A DNA stretch of 64,000 nucleotides from CADEDH01 sp041394285 (GCA_041394285.1 JAWKIL010000001.1:62001-126000), one strand, 5' to 3'. Positions 34,458 through 45,504 are shown, counted from the stretch's first letter. Program-made: numbers and translations. Notes: generated by a model from the sequence alone, not told the origin.

Positions 34458-34718
34458 TCAGCCTTCGGCGGCGGCCTTCACCCGGGCCATCAGGCGGCTC
34501 TTCTTACGGGCGGCCTGGTTCTTGTGGAGCACGCCCTTGGTGGCGGCCTTGTCGATCTTCTTGATCGCCAGGCGAAGGGCATCGGCCTCGGTCTCGGTGC
34601 CGACCGCCGCCACCGCCGCCTTCTGCCGGGTACCGAGCTCGGCCCGAATGGCCCGATTGCGCACGCGGCTCTTCTCGTTCTGGCGGTTGCGCTTCATCTG
34701 GCTCTTGATGTTGGCCAC
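34458..34718 (-). CDS. rpsT: 30S ribosomal protein S20
   Basis: 86 aa, basic, starting MANIKSQMKRNRQNEKSR with the alternating Lys/Arg helices of S20, a primary 16S rRNA-binding protein. GTG start at 34718 with GAGGA 8 nt upstream; the longer ORF reaching 35015 includes non-coding sequence antisense to lepA. It is divergent from lepA, with ~100 bp of shared promoter region. rpsT near holA and lepA is a conserved bacterial arrangement. Confidence 0.96.
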   Translation of the reverse strand: MANIKSQMKRNRQNEKSRVRNRAIRAELGTRQKAAVAAVGTETEADALRLAIKKIDKAATKGVLHKNQAARKKSRLMARVKAAAEG

Positions 34719-34821
34719 GAAAGGATTCCTCAAAACGGCTAGCGAACGACCTAGAGAGGATAGCGGCCCTGGCGCCCGGGCCCACCCACCAGGCCGCAGG
34801 TGCCGGTAGCTTGGAAGGACA

Positions 34822-36615
<1,794 letters not shown>

Positions 36616-36617
36616 GG

Positions 36618-36690
36618 GAACCCTTCGGGTTCCTGGAGTTTCGCCTGGGGCGAAACGTCCCCGGTCACCCTTCGGGTTCCTGGAGTTTCG
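36618..36690. terminator. Double-hairpin terminator repeat, copies 2 and partial 3
   Basis: Copy 2: GAACCC-TTC-GGGTTC (36618-36632), then GTTTCGCC (36638-36645) pairing with GGCGAAAC (36649-36656), starting two bases after the lepA stop. A partial third copy (CACCCTTCGGGTTCCTGGAG, from 36666) repeats the first half and runs into GTTTCG. This is a tandem duplication of the same module seen at 34364. Confidence 0.62.
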
Positions 36691-36737
36691 TGTCTCCGGT
36701 TCGGCCTGGGTATCGGCCGAGCTGGCACACTTCGGCC

Positions 36738-38147
36738 GTGACCCGCCCGACCATCTGCTGGTTCCGCCGCGACCTGCGGCTCGACGACCACCCGGCGCTG
36801 GCGGCCGCCGCCCGTTCGGGCGGTCCGGTGCTGGCCCTCTACGTGCTCGACCCTGCGCTGCTGGCCCCGGCCGGCCCGCCCCGCCGCCGGTTCCTGGCCG
36901 CGGCCCTGGGGGCCCTCCAGGAGCTCACCGGCGGTCAGGTGGCCGTCGTGAGCGGCGACCCGGCCGAGGTGGTGCCGGCGGTGGCCGCCGCCGCCGACGC
37001 CGAGGCGGTGTTCGCCACCGCCGACTTCGGGCCCTACGGCCGCCGACGTGACGACGCCGTGGCCGCCGCCCTGGCCGCCGACGGCCGCCGGCTGGAGGCC
37101 GTCGGCACGCCCTACGCCGTGGCCCCGGGCACCCTGCGCACCGGGGGCGGCACCCCGTTCCAGGTGTTCACCCCGTTCCACAAGGCGTGGCTGGCCCACG
37201 GCTGGGACGCCCCCACCGCCACCCCCGCCCTCGACTGGCTGGCGCCCGGCGCCGCCGGTCGCCCCCTCGACGATCCCGCCTCGATCGCGGTCGATCCCGC
37301 CGACCCGGATGACGTCGGCGCCGGCGAACCTCGCTGGACCCCGGCCACCGCCGGGCCGGAAGCGGCGCTCGACCGCCTCGATGCCTTCCTGGCCGGCCCG
37401 GTGCATCGGTACAAGGACCGCCGCGACATCCCGGCCGAGCCGGGTACGTCGCGGTTGTCGGTCCACCTCCGCTGGGGCACGATCCACCCCCGCCAGATCC
37501 TGGCCCGCCTGGGGCCGGAACCTGGCCCCCAGGCCTTCGCCCGCCAGCTGGCCTGGCGCGAGTTCTACGCCGACGTGCTCTACGCCCGGCCCGAGACGGC
37601 CCGCCACGCCTACCAGCCCCGGATGGCGGCCATGGAACTGGACGAGGGGCCCGAGGCCGACCGCCGGTTCCAGGCCTGGGCCGAGGGCCGGACCGGCTAC
37701 CCCATCGTCGACGCCGGCATGCGGGAGCTGGCCGCCACGGGCTGGATGCACAACCGGGTGCGGCTGGTGACGGCGAGCTTCCTGGTCAAAGACCTCCACA
37801 TCGACTGGACCCGGGGCGCCCGCTGGTTCATGCGCCATCTCGTCGACGGCGATCTGGCCAACAACAATCACGGCTGGCAGTGGGTGGCCGGGACCGGCAC
37901 CGACGCCGCCCCCTACTTCCGCATCTTCAACCCGGTCAGCCAGGCCCAGCGCTTCGACCCCGACGGCCGCTACGTGCGGCGCTGGGTGCCGGAGTTGGCC
38001 GGCGTGGCCGACCGCTTCGTGCACCATCCGTGGGACGACCCCAAGGGCATGCCGCTCGGGTACCCGTATCCCATCGTGGAGCACGACGCCGAGCGCAAGG
38101 AAGCGCTGCGCCGCTACGAGGCGATCACATCGGCTACGAGAGCCTGA
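36738..38147 (+). CDS. phr: Deoxyribodipyrimidine photolyase (cryptochrome/photolyase family)
   Basis: 469 aa. N-terminal antenna domain begins TICWFRRDLRLDDHPAL. The FAD-binding C-terminal domain contains ELAATGWMHNRVRLVTASFL and WFMRHLVDGDLANNNHGWQW, with NPVSQAQRFDPDGRYVRRWV. This is the pattern of class I CPD photolyases, which repair UV dimers using blue light. Start GTG at 36738. It lies between the lepA terminator and hrcA, probably with its own promoter. Confidence 0.95.
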   Translation: MTRPTICWFRRDLRLDDHPALAAAARSGGPVLALYVLDPALLAPAGPPRRRFLAAALGALQELTGGQVAVVSGDPAEVVPAVAAAADAEAVFATADFGPYGRRRDDAVAAALAADGRRLEAVGTPYAVAPGTLRTGGGTPFQVFTPFHKAWLAHGWDAPTATPALDWLAPGAAGRPLDDPASIAVDPADPDDVGAGEPRWTPATAGPEAALDRLDAFLAGPVHRYKDRRDIPAEPGTSRLSVHLRWGTIHPRQILARLGPEPGPQAFARQLAWREFYADVLYARPETARHAYQPRMAAMELDEGPEADRRFQAWAEGRTGYPIVDAGMRELAATGWMHNRVRLVTASFLVKDLHIDWTRGARWFMRHLVDGDLANNNHGWQWVAGTGTDAAPYFRIFNPVSQAQRFDPDGRYVRRWVPELAGVADRFVHHPWDDPKGMPLGYPYPIVEHDAERKEALRRYEAITSATRA

Positions 38148-38192
38148 GCCGGGATCGACTAGAGTGACGTCAGGAGACTGACCAGGATCGCG

Positions 38193-39188
38193 ATGCTCGA
38201 CGAACGCAAGGCCGCCATTCTGAAGGCGGTAATCGAGGAATACATCGACACGGCCCAACCGGTCGGCTCGGCCGCTGTGGTGGCGGCCGCCGATGTGCGG
38301 GTGTCGCCGGCTACCGTACGCAACGACATGGCCGTCCTGGAGAGCGAGGGGTACCTGATCCAGCCCCACACCAGCGCCGGTCGGGTGCCCACCGAGAAGG
38401 GTTACCGCTACTTCGTCGACCACCACCTCAGCCAGGCCGAGCTGCCCACGATGGACCGGCGCAAGGTGTCGGAGTTCTTCGGCCAGCTCAAGGGCGAGAT
38501 CGAGGGCATCATGCGCGACACGGCGGGCCTGCTGGCCAACCTCACGCATTACGCCGCCGTGGTGGTGGACGACACCGACGAAGCGGTCGACGTGCGTTCG
38601 GTGCAGCTCGTCGGCCTGTCGGAGCGGCTGGTGCTGGCCGTGATCGTGATGGCCAACGGGCACCTCACCAAGCACACGATCGAGCTCGACCGCGCCCTCA
38701 GCGAGGACGACCTGGCCGAGGCGAACTCACTGCTGAGGGCGGCGTTCGAAGGGCGGCCGGTGTCGGCCTCCCGGCCGCTGGCCCGGTCGAGCCGCAACGA
38801 GGCCGAACGGGTGGCCCACGCCGTGCACCTGGCTGTGATGTCGGGCTCGGACCCGGGCCGGGTCTACGTCGACGGCGCATCCCGGGTGGTGAACGCCTTC
38901 GCTGCGGTGGAGTCGGTGGGCAAGGTGCTCACGATCCTGGAGCAGCAGCTGGTGGTGGCCACCCTGCTGGCCGACGTGCTCGATCGGGGCCTCACGGTGG
39001 CCATCGGGTCCGAGACGGGTGTCGACCCGTTGTCGGACTGCAGTCTGGTGGTCAGGCCCTACGAGATAGACGGGGAACATGCCGGCACGATCGCCGTGCT
39101 CGGCCCCACGAGGATGAACTACCAGCAGGCGCTGTCGGCCGTCGCCGCCGTGAGCCATCAGCTGGGCAACCGGTTGAGCGGCGGCTGA
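38193..39188 (+). CDS. hrcA: Heat-inducible transcription repressor HrcA
   Basis: 331 aa. N-terminal winged helix (DERKAAILKAVIEEYIDTAQ ... SPATVRNDMAVLESEGYL), the TSAGRVPTEKGYRYFVD signature at ~55-71, then the GAF-like and inserted dimerisation domains. HrcA normally represses groE/dnaK operons through the CIRCE element. I see no CIRCE (TTAGCACTC-N9-GAGTGCTAA) upstream here, so this hrcA-dnaJ unit may not be self-controlled that way. dnaJ follows after 23 nt. Confidence 0.96.
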   Translation: MLDERKAAILKAVIEEYIDTAQPVGSAAVVAAADVRVSPATVRNDMAVLESEGYLIQPHTSAGRVPTEKGYRYFVDHHLSQAELPTMDRRKVSEFFGQLKGEIEGIMRDTAGLLANLTHYAAVVVDDTDEAVDVRSVQLVGLSERLVLAVIVMANGHLTKHTIELDRALSEDDLAEANSLLRAAFEGRPVSASRPLARSSRNEAERVAHAVHLAVMSGSDPGRVYVDGASRVVNAFAAVESVGKVLTILEQQLVVATLLADVLDRGLTVAIGSETGVDPLSDCSLVVRPYEIDGEHAGTIAVLGPTRMNYQQALSAVAAVSHQLGNRLSGG

Positions 39189-39211
39189 GGACGACGGGGC
39201 AGGGAACACCG

Positions 39212-40315
39212 ATGGACGACTTCTACGACCGCCTCGGCGTGAGCCGGGCGGCGAGCCAGGACGAGATCAAGAAGGCCTACCGGAAGCTGGCCCGGGAGCT
39301 GCATCCCGACGCCAACCCCGGCGATGCCGCCGCCGAGGCCCGCTTCAAGCAGGTGGCCGAGGCCTACGAGGTGTTGAGCGATCCGCAGAAGCGGGCCCGG
39401 TACGACCGGTTCGGCACGTCGGGCGGCTCCGGCGGGGGAGGCGGGTTCGATCCGTTCGCCGCCACCGGCCTGGGTGACCTGTTCGACGCCTTCTTCAACG
39501 CCGGTTCCCGGGGCGACGCCGGCCCCAAGCGGGGCGTCGACCTCGAGGTCATGGCCCGGCTGACCCTGGAGGAGGCCGTGACCGGGGTGGAGAAGCCGGT
39601 GACGGTGCGTACCGCCGTGCCCTGCGACACCTGCGAGGCCACCGGTGCCCACCCGGGCTCGGACATCTCCCGGTGCGACATGTGCGGCGGCACCGGCCAG
39701 GTGCGTCAGGTGCGCCAGTCGATCCTGGGGCAGATGGTCACCACCTCCAGCTGCCCCCGCTGTGCCGGCGAGGGCGTGATGATCGAGAGCCCGTGCGACG
39801 ACTGCGCCGGCGAGGGCCGCCGGGTGGAGGAACGCACCTACACCGTGAACATCCCGGCCGGGGTGGGGGAGGGGTCGCCCCTCCGGCTGACCGGACGGGG
39901 CGCGGTGGGGCCCCGGGGCGGCGGCGCCGGCGACCTCTACGTGCACGTGCAGGTGGAACCGCACCCGGTGTTCACCCGCAACGGAGACGATCTGCTGGCC
40001 GAGCTCCACGTGGCCATGACCCAGGCTGCGCTGGGGGCCCGGCTCGAGTTCGCCACGATCGACGGTGTGGTGCCTATCGATCTCCAGGCCGGCGTCCACA
40101 CCGGCAAGCGGTTCCGGTTCAAGGACAAGGGCGTGCCCCGCCTGCGCGGCCGCGGCCGGGGTGACCTGCTGCTCACCGTCGTGGTCGACACCCCCACCGA
40201 GCTGACCGCCGAGCAGGAAGAACTGCTGCGCCAGCTGGCCAAGGAGCGCCAGGAGGACGTGAAGGAGCCGGGCGACGACGGCTTCCTCGGCCGCCTCCGG
40301 TCGCGCTTCACCTGA
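39212..40315 (+). CDS. dnaJ: Chaperone protein DnaJ
   Basis: 367 aa, type I. J-domain with HPD at 31-33, a Gly/Phe segment (GGSGGGGGFDPF), four zinc-finger repeats (CDTCEATG, CDMCGGTG, CPRCAGEG, CDDCAGEG) and a C-terminal substrate-binding domain. It stimulates DnaK ATPase. Located in an hrcA-dnaJ-rsmE cluster without dnaK/grpE, the typical position of the second actinobacterial DnaJ (DnaJ2). Confidence 0.97.
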   Translation: MDDFYDRLGVSRAASQDEIKKAYRKLARELHPDANPGDAAAEARFKQVAEAYEVLSDPQKRARYDRFGTSGGSGGGGGFDPFAATGLGDLFDAFFNAGSRGDAGPKRGVDLEVMARLTLEEAVTGVEKPVTVRTAVPCDTCEATGAHPGSDISRCDMCGGTGQVRQVRQSILGQMVTTSSCPRCAGEGVMIESPCDDCAGEGRRVEERTYTVNIPAGVGEGSPLRLTGRGAVGPRGGGAGDLYVHVQVEPHPVFTRNGDDLLAELHVAMTQAALGARLEFATIDGVVPIDLQAGVHTGKRFRFKDKGVPRLRGRGRGDLLLTVVVDTPTELTAEQEELLRQLAKERQEDVKEPGDDGFLGRLRSRFT

Positions 40316-40328
40316 GAGCGGTCCCGAC

Positions 40329-41051
40329 GTGGACCGGGGCACTGCGGCCGAGCTGCGGCGCCGTCCGCTGGTGCTGGTCGACGACCTGGCCGCCCCCCGC
40401 CTGAGCCCCGACGACGCCCATCATTTCAGCCGGGTGCTGCGCCTGGCTCCGGGCCAGACGGTGACCCTGGGCGACGGGCGGGGCGGCTGGTGCGAAGCCC
40501 GGTTCGCGGTCGAACCGGAACCGGTGGGCCCGGTGGTGGTGGAACCGGCGCCGGCGCCGGTCCTGTGCGTGGGCTTCGTGCCGGTGAAGGGCGAGGGTCC
40601 CGACTGGTACGTGCAGAAGCTCACCGAGCTGGGCATCGACGAGATCGTGCCGCTCGTGTCGGAACGCTCGGTGGTGCGCTGGGACGGAAACCGGGCGGCC
40701 CGGGCTCACGAGCGGATGGTGCGGGCGGCGAGGGAGGCCTGCCTGCAGTGCCGGCGCCTGCATCTGCCGGCGGTGGCTCCCGTCACCGGCCTGGCCCGGT
40801 TCCTGGCCGAGCGGGTGGGGGCCGGGGCGGGGAGGGGGAGCGGCGTGGCGCTGGCCGATCCCGACGGGGCGCCGCCGGCGTCCGGCCTCGTCACCGTGGT
40901 GGTGGGCCCCGAGGGTGGGTTCAGCCCGGCCGAGCTGGCGCTGGCGCCAGCCGTCGCTCTGCCGGGGCACATCCTGCGGGCCGAGACGGCGGCGGTGGTG
41001 GCGGCCGGGGTGCTGGCCGGACTCCGGTCCGGGCTCCTGGCATCGCCGTAA
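40329..41051 (+). CDS. rsmE: 16S rRNA (uracil-1498-N3)-methyltransferase
   Basis: 240 aa SPOUT methyltransferase. An N-terminal PUA-like part ends near PVVVEPAP; KGEGPDWYVQKLTELGIDEI and VVGPEGGFSPAEL are the SAM/knot motifs, with LRAETAAVVAAGVL at the C-terminus. GTG start, 13 nt after dnaJ. It methylates U1498 of 16S rRNA. A ~20-residue Gly/Ala insertion (GAGAGRGSGVAL) lies before the knot. Confidence 0.94.
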   Translation: MDRGTAAELRRRPLVLVDDLAAPRLSPDDAHHFSRVLRLAPGQTVTLGDGRGGWCEARFAVEPEPVGPVVVEPAPAPVLCVGFVPVKGEGPDWYVQKLTELGIDEIVPLVSERSVVRWDGNRAARAHERMVRAAREACLQCRRLHLPAVAPVTGLARFLAERVGAGAGRGSGVALADPDGAPPASGLVTVVVGPEGGFSPAELALAPAVALPGHILRAETAAVVAAGVLAGLRSGLLASP

Positions 41052-41111
41052 CAGCCCTGAGTACGGCGAACGTCACCGGCCAATTCGATTCGTTTTGAAC
41101 GCGTGGTGTGG

Positions 41112-41140
41112 TTGAACCTGCGCTGAGTGACGTCTAGCGT
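41112..41140 (+). promoter_or_regulatory. Sigma-70-type promoter for the BldD-like gene
   Basis: TTGAAC (41112-41117) and TAGCGT (41135-41140) are separated by exactly 17 nt and lie ~40 nt before the ATG at 41179, in the only sizable gap (127 nt) between rsmE and the regulator gene. The -35 is close to consensus. The -10 matches the TANNNT actinobacterial form. Confidence 0.6.
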
Positions 41141-41178
41141 GGCGGCGGGCACCAAATTGAGGTGGGGAGACGCCGGAA

Positions 41179-41715
41179 ATGAGTGTTGACGACGAGCTGA
41201 ATGAGGCCTCGTCGCCCTATGGGCGGCGGGTGGGTGAGCGCCTGCGCGCCATCCGTCGTCAGAAGCGCCTGTCCCTGCAGGACGTCGAGGCCTCCTCCGA
41301 CCAGGAGTTCAAGGCTTCGGTGCTCGGTGCCTACGAGCGGGGGGAGCGGGCCATCTCCGTGCCCCGCCTGGAGCGGCTCGCCCGCTTCTACAACATCCCG
41401 GTGGACCAGCTCCTGCCCCGGTCGACGGCGGGCGGCGACGGGGTGGGCGTGGTGGACCTCACGGGGCGGACCGGCCGGGCCGCCGGCGTGTCGATCGACC
41501 TCACCCAGCTCGACGCTGTATCCCGCCCCGAAGGCGAGATGCTGGGCCGCTACCTGGTCATGATCCAGGTGCAGCGCCAGGATTTCAACGGCCGGGTGCT
41601 CACGATCCGCCAGGACGATCTGCGGGCGGTGGCCTGCATCCTGGGCGTCGAGATAGACGAGGCGATCGATCGATTGGCCGATCTCGGCCTCACCCACCTC
41701 AACCCGGTCACCTGA
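41179..41715 (+). CDS. bldD: BldD-like XRE transcriptional regulator
   Basis: 178 aa. N-terminal XRE-type helix-turn-helix (GERLRAIRRQKRLSLQDVEA to YNIPVDQLL, ~19-79), then a flexible linker and a C-terminal domain of ~70 residues. The C-terminal domain contains RQD (133-135), eight residues, then RQDD (144-147): exactly the RxD-X8-RxxD signature by which Streptomyces BldD binds tetrameric cyclic-di-GMP. This is the key evidence for a BldD orthologue rather than a generic XRE repressor. It probably controls developmental or growth-phase genes in response to c-di-GMP (inference from the family). Confidence 0.88.
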   Translation: MSVDDELNEASSPYGRRVGERLRAIRRQKRLSLQDVEASSDQEFKASVLGAYERGERAISVPRLERLARFYNIPVDQLLPRSTAGGDGVGVVDLTGRTGRAAGVSIDLTQLDAVSRPEGEMLGRYLVMIQVQRQDFNGRVLTIRQDDLRAVACILGVEIDEAIDRLADLGLTHLNPVT

Positions 41716-41794
41716 GGGCCGCCGCCACCCGGTCGCCCCGGGCCCCATACTCCCCGTCGGCCCTGCTGGTGGGCCGATAAGCTGGTAGTTCACG

Positions 41795-42751
41795 ATGACA
41801 GCCATTGTCCAGATCAACGTGCCCGGCAATCACCTCATGGCCGGCCTCCTCGGCGAGCGCGACCAGTACCTCCGGGCGGTCGAGCGCTCGTTCGATGCCA
41901 CCATCCACGTGCGGGGCAACGAGATCTCGGTGGAGGGCCCCCAGGCGGTGGAGGCGGCCCAGGTGCTCGAGGAGCTCGTGCTGATCGTCCAGTCCGGCCA
42001 GTCCCTGGAGCAGGCGGCGGTGCTCCGGGCGGTGGACATGGTGCGGGCCAACGAGCGCCCGTCGGAGATCCTCACCGACCGGATCCTCACCACCCAGCGG
42101 GGCAAGCCGGTCCGGCCCAAGACGTCGGGCCAGAAGCGCTACCTCGACGCCATCCGGGCCAACATCGTCACCTTCGGCATCGGCCCCGCCGGCACGGGCA
42201 AGAGCTGGCTGGCCGTGGCCTGCGCGGTGCGGGCGCTCCAGCAGAAAGAGGTGGAGCGCATCCTGCTGACCCGCCCGGCGGTGGAAGCCGGCGAGCGGTT
42301 GGGCTATCTCCCCGGGGACCTGATGTCCAAGGTCGATCCCTACCTGCGCCCCCTCTACGACGCCCTGCACGACATGGTCGGCCCCGAGGGCTCGGCCAAG
42401 CTGTTCGAGCGGGGCGTGGTGGAGGTGGCGCCGCTGGCCTTCATGCGGGGCCGCACCCTCAACGACAGCTTCATCATCCTCGACGAGGCGCAGAACGCCA
42501 CGCCCGAGCAGATGATGATGTTCCTGACCCGGATCGGGTTCAACTCCCAGGCCGTGATCACGGGCGACGACACCCAGGTCGACCTGGCCGGGGGGCGCAG
42601 CGGGCTGCTGGGGCTGGAGCCGATCCTCAGCGGGATCGACGGGCTGTCGTTCGTGCGCCTCAACTCCTCCGACGTGGTCCGCCACCGGATCGTGCAGGAC
42701 ATCGTCGATGCCTACGCCCGCCACGACGCCGAGCGGCGGTCCCGGCCGTGA
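41795..42751 (+). CDS. phoH: PhoH-like P-loop ATPase
   Basis: 318 aa. Small N-terminal domain, then Walker A GPAGTGKS (130-137) and Walker B SFIILDEAQN with QMMMFLTRIGFNSQAVITGD following. The family is an ATPase tied to RNA metabolism, usually next to ybeY. It overlaps ybeY by GTGA and so is coupled to it. Confidence 0.94.
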   Translation: MTAIVQINVPGNHLMAGLLGERDQYLRAVERSFDATIHVRGNEISVEGPQAVEAAQVLEELVLIVQSGQSLEQAAVLRAVDMVRANERPSEILTDRILTTQRGKPVRPKTSGQKRYLDAIRANIVTFGIGPAGTGKSWLAVACAVRALQQKEVERILLTRPAVEAGERLGYLPGDLMSKVDPYLRPLYDALHDMVGPEGSAKLFERGVVEVAPLAFMRGRTLNDSFIILDEAQNATPEQMMMFLTRIGFNSQAVITGDDTQVDLAGGRSGLLGLEPILSGIDGLSFVRLNSSDVVRHRIVQDIVDAYARHDAERRSRP

Positions 42752-43272
42752 GCGGCCGGCGTCGCCTGGAGGTCGAGGTGCACGACGAGACCGAGGGCGA
42801 GGCCCTCGACCTGGCCCGATGGCAGGAGGTGGCGGAGTCCACCCTCGCCCTCGAGCTGGGCGACGACGATGCCGCCGACGGCCGGCTCGACCTGATCTTC
42901 GTCGACCCCGACACGATGGCCGAGCTGAACCGGGAGCACATGGGGGCCGACCACGCCACCGATGTGCTGGCCTTTCCCCTCGACGCCGCCGACGACGACC
43001 TCGATCTCGTGTTCCCCGCCGGCGAGCCGGGAGGTGGCGACGGCGGGCCGATGCGCCACCTGGGCGACGTGGTGGTGTGCCCCCGGGTGGCCCGGGCCCA
43101 GGCCGGTGAGCACTGTGGCCCCGAGGACGCCGAGCTGACCCCCCTGGTGGTGCACGGCGTGCTCCACGTCCTCGGTCACGACCATGCCGAGGACGACGAG
43201 CGGCTGGTGATGCAGGGCCGGGAGCGCCTGCACCTGGGCCGCTACGGCTTCGCCCACCCGGTGCCGGCGTGA
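42748..43272 (+). CDS. ybeY: Endoribonuclease YbeY (16S rRNA 3'-end maturation)
   Basis: 174 aa. The zinc site HGVLHVLGHDH provides His136, His140 and His146. NREHMGADHATDVLAFPLD precedes it. An acidic/Gly insertion (residues ~81-102) makes it longer than the ~155-aa E. coli protein. The GTG start overlaps the phoH stop (42748-42751). It acts in ribosome maturation and quality control. Confidence 0.95.
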   Translation: MSGRRRLEVEVHDETEGEALDLARWQEVAESTLALELGDDDAADGRLDLIFVDPDTMAELNREHMGADHATDVLAFPLDAADDDLDLVFPAGEPGGGDGGPMRHLGDVVVCPRVARAQAGEHCGPEDAELTPLVVHGVLHVLGHDHAEDDERLVMQGRERLHLGRYGFAHPVPA

Positions 43273-43291
43273 GCCGGCTGGCCCCACCGAG

Positions 43292-44593
43292 GTGAGGGCG
43301 GTGCTGGCCGCTGCCTTCAGCGGAACCGACGTGGCGGCACTGGCCGTGATCGTCGTGCTGCTGGCGCTGGCCGCCGTGCTGGTGGCGGCCGAAGAGGCGA
43401 TCTCGCGCACCAGCCCAGTACGGATCGAGTCACTCGAGGGGGCCAATCCCCGCAAGGCGGCCCGCCTGGTGCGCCTCCTGGCCGAGCGGGAGGCGGTGGT
43501 CAACCCGCTGCGTCTGCTGGTGCTCGTCCTCCAGCTGGTGGAGACGACGCTGGTGGCTCTGGTGGCGGCCCGGCTCCTGTCCTGGCCGCTGGTGATCCCG
43601 GTGGTGGCGCTCAACGCCTGCGTGGTCTTCGTGGTGGCCGAGGCGGTGCCCCGCACCCTCGGGATCCTGCGGGCCGACCGCCTGGCCCTGGCCCTGGTGC
43701 GCCCGATCCAGCTGGTGGCCGAGCTGCTGCCGGTCCGCCTCCTGGCCGGAGCCCTGATCGCCATCACCAACTGGGTGGTGCCGGGCAAGGGCCTGCGCAA
43801 GGGGCCGTTCTCCACCGCCGAGGAGTTGATCGCCCTGGCCGACGCCGCGGTGCAGGACGACGTGCTGGAGCAGGAAGAGCGCGATCTGATCGAGTCGGTC
43901 ATCGAGTTCGGCGACACGGTGGTGCGCGAGGTGATGGTTCCCCGCACCGACATGACCACGATCAACCGGGCGGCCACGGTGGCCGACGCCCTGGAGGTGG
44001 CCTCGGCCGCCGGCTTCTCCCGGCTGCCGGCCGTAGGGGACAGCGTGGACGACGTGGTGGGCCTGGTCTACGTGAAGGACCTCATCCGGGCCGAGCTCGA
44101 CGGCCACCCGGAGCAGAGCGTGGAGACGCTGCTGCGCCCGTCGCGCTTCGTGCCCGAGACCAAGAAGGTGGCGGAGCTGCTCAAAGAGATGCAGCAGGAG
44201 AAGTTCCACATGGCGGTGGCCGTCGACGAGTACGGCGGCATCGCCGGCCTGGTCACCCTGGAGGATCTGATCGAGGAGCTGGTGGGCGAGATCGTCGACG
44301 AGTACGACGTGGACGAGCCGCTGGTGGAACGGCTGCGGGACGGCACCCTGCGGGTTGATGGGCGGATCTCGATCGACGAGCTGAACGACCTGGCCAACAT
44401 GGAGCTGCCCGAGGGCGACTGGGACACGGTGGGCGGCCTCGTGTTCGACCGCTTCGGTCGGGTGCCGGCGGCGGGGGAGACGTGTGACGTGAACGGGTAC
44501 CGCCTGCGGGTGGAGCGCCTCCAGGGGCGCCGGATCAAGCGGGTGCGGATCATGCGGATGGAGCCGGCGGAGTTGGAAGAGGTGGGGCAGTGA
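43292..44593 (+). CDS. CNNM/HlyC-CorC family membrane protein
   Basis: 433 aa. N-terminal DUF21/CNNM membrane domain with about four helices and the AAEEAISRTSPVRIESLEG segment, then a CBS pair (VREVMVPRTDMTTI ... MAVAVDEYGGIAGLVTLEDLIEELVGEI) and a C-terminal CorC_HlyC domain. Located between ybeY and era, as in many bacteria. The GTG start is 19 nt after ybeY; the stop overlaps era by GTGA. Paralogue of 10262-11560. Role in Mg/Co homeostasis inferred from the family. Confidence 0.93.
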   Translation: MRAVLAAAFSGTDVAALAVIVVLLALAAVLVAAEEAISRTSPVRIESLEGANPRKAARLVRLLAEREAVVNPLRLLVLVLQLVETTLVALVAARLLSWPLVIPVVALNACVVFVVAEAVPRTLGILRADRLALALVRPIQLVAELLPVRLLAGALIAITNWVVPGKGLRKGPFSTAEELIALADAAVQDDVLEQEERDLIESVIEFGDTVVREVMVPRTDMTTINRAATVADALEVASAAGFSRLPAVGDSVDDVVGLVYVKDLIRAELDGHPEQSVETLLRPSRFVPETKKVAELLKEMQQEKFHMAVAVDEYGGIAGLVTLEDLIEELVGEIVDEYDVDEPLVERLRDGTLRVDGRISIDELNDLANMELPEGDWDTVGGLVFDRFGRVPAAGETCDVNGYRLRVERLQGRRIKRVRIMRMEPAELEEVGQ

Positions 44594-45474
44594 CCACGGC
44601 GGACGAGACCGGGGCCTCCGGCGCCGGTGACGGCTTCCGGTCGGGGTTCGTGACCCTCACCGGGCGGCCCAACGTGGGCAAGTCGACGCTGCTCAACCAG
44701 ATGCTCGACACCAAGGTGTCGATCGTGTCGGACAAGTCCCAGACCACCCGGCACCAGATCCGGGGGGTGCTGAACCGCAGCGACGCCCAGATCGTGTTCG
44801 TCGACACCCCCGGCGTGTCCAAGCCCCGCTCGGCCCTCGGCTCCCGGCTGAACGAATCGGCGGCGGCCGCCCGCAGCGGGGTCGACGTGGTGTGCCTCGT
44901 GCTCGACGCCCGTTCCGGGGTGGGGCGGGGTGATCGGTTCCTGGCCGAGCAGCTCGACCCGGCCACCACCGTGGCCGTGCTCAACAAGGTCGACGGGATG
45001 AAGCCCGAAGCGGTGGCGGCCCAGCTGGCGGTGGCGGCCGAGCTCGACCTGGCCGCCTACTTCCCGGTGTCGGCCTTCACCGGCCGGGGGGTGAAGCCCC
45101 TGGTCGACCACCTGCTCGGGCTGATGCCGGAGGGCCCGCAGTGGTACCCCGGCGACCAGGTGTCCGACATGCCCGAGCCCCTGTGGGTGGCGGAGCTGGT
45201 TCGGGAGCAGCTGTTGCACGTCACCCGCCAGGAGGTGCCGCACTCGGTGGCCACCCGGGTGACGGAGTGGGAGTGGCCCCGGATCCGGGTGGAGATCCTG
45301 GTGGAGCGTGACTCCCAGAAGGGGATCGTGATCGGCAAGGGGGGCCAGGTGCTCAAGGACGTGGGGAGCCGGGTGCGGCGCCAGCTGCCCCCGGGGGCCT
45401 TCATCGAGCTGTTCGTGACCGTCGACCCCGGCTGGCAGCACGACCCGGCGGCGGTCGAACGCCTCGGGTACTAG
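44590..45474 (+). CDS. era: GTPase Era
   Basis: 294 aa. G1 GRPNVGKS (25-32), switch stretch SDKSQTTRHQIRGVL, G3 DTPGV, G4 NKVD, G5 SAF, and a C-terminal KH domain with VIGKGGQVLKDVGSRVR. Era binds the 3' end of 16S rRNA for 30S assembly. GTG start overlapping corC. It ends an apparent phoH-ybeY-corC-era operon, closed by a hairpin. Confidence 0.97.
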   Translation: MTTADETGASGAGDGFRSGFVTLTGRPNVGKSTLLNQMLDTKVSIVSDKSQTTRHQIRGVLNRSDAQIVFVDTPGVSKPRSALGSRLNESAAAARSGVDVVCLVLDARSGVGRGDRFLAEQLDPATTVAVLNKVDGMKPEAVAAQLAVAAELDLAAYFPVSAFTGRGVKPLVDHLLGLMPEGPQWYPGDQVSDMPEPLWVAELVREQLLHVTRQEVPHSVATRVTEWEWPRIRVEILVERDSQKGIVIGKGGQVLKDVGSRVRRQLPPGAFIELFVTVDPGWQHDPAAVERLGY

Positions 45475-45504
45475 CCCCTTACCCCTCCCTCGCAAACCCT
45501 CGAA

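Noticed and set aside
38148..38192. CIRCE operator before hrcA
   Set aside because: Only 45 nt and no TTAGCACTC/GAGTGCTAA halves.
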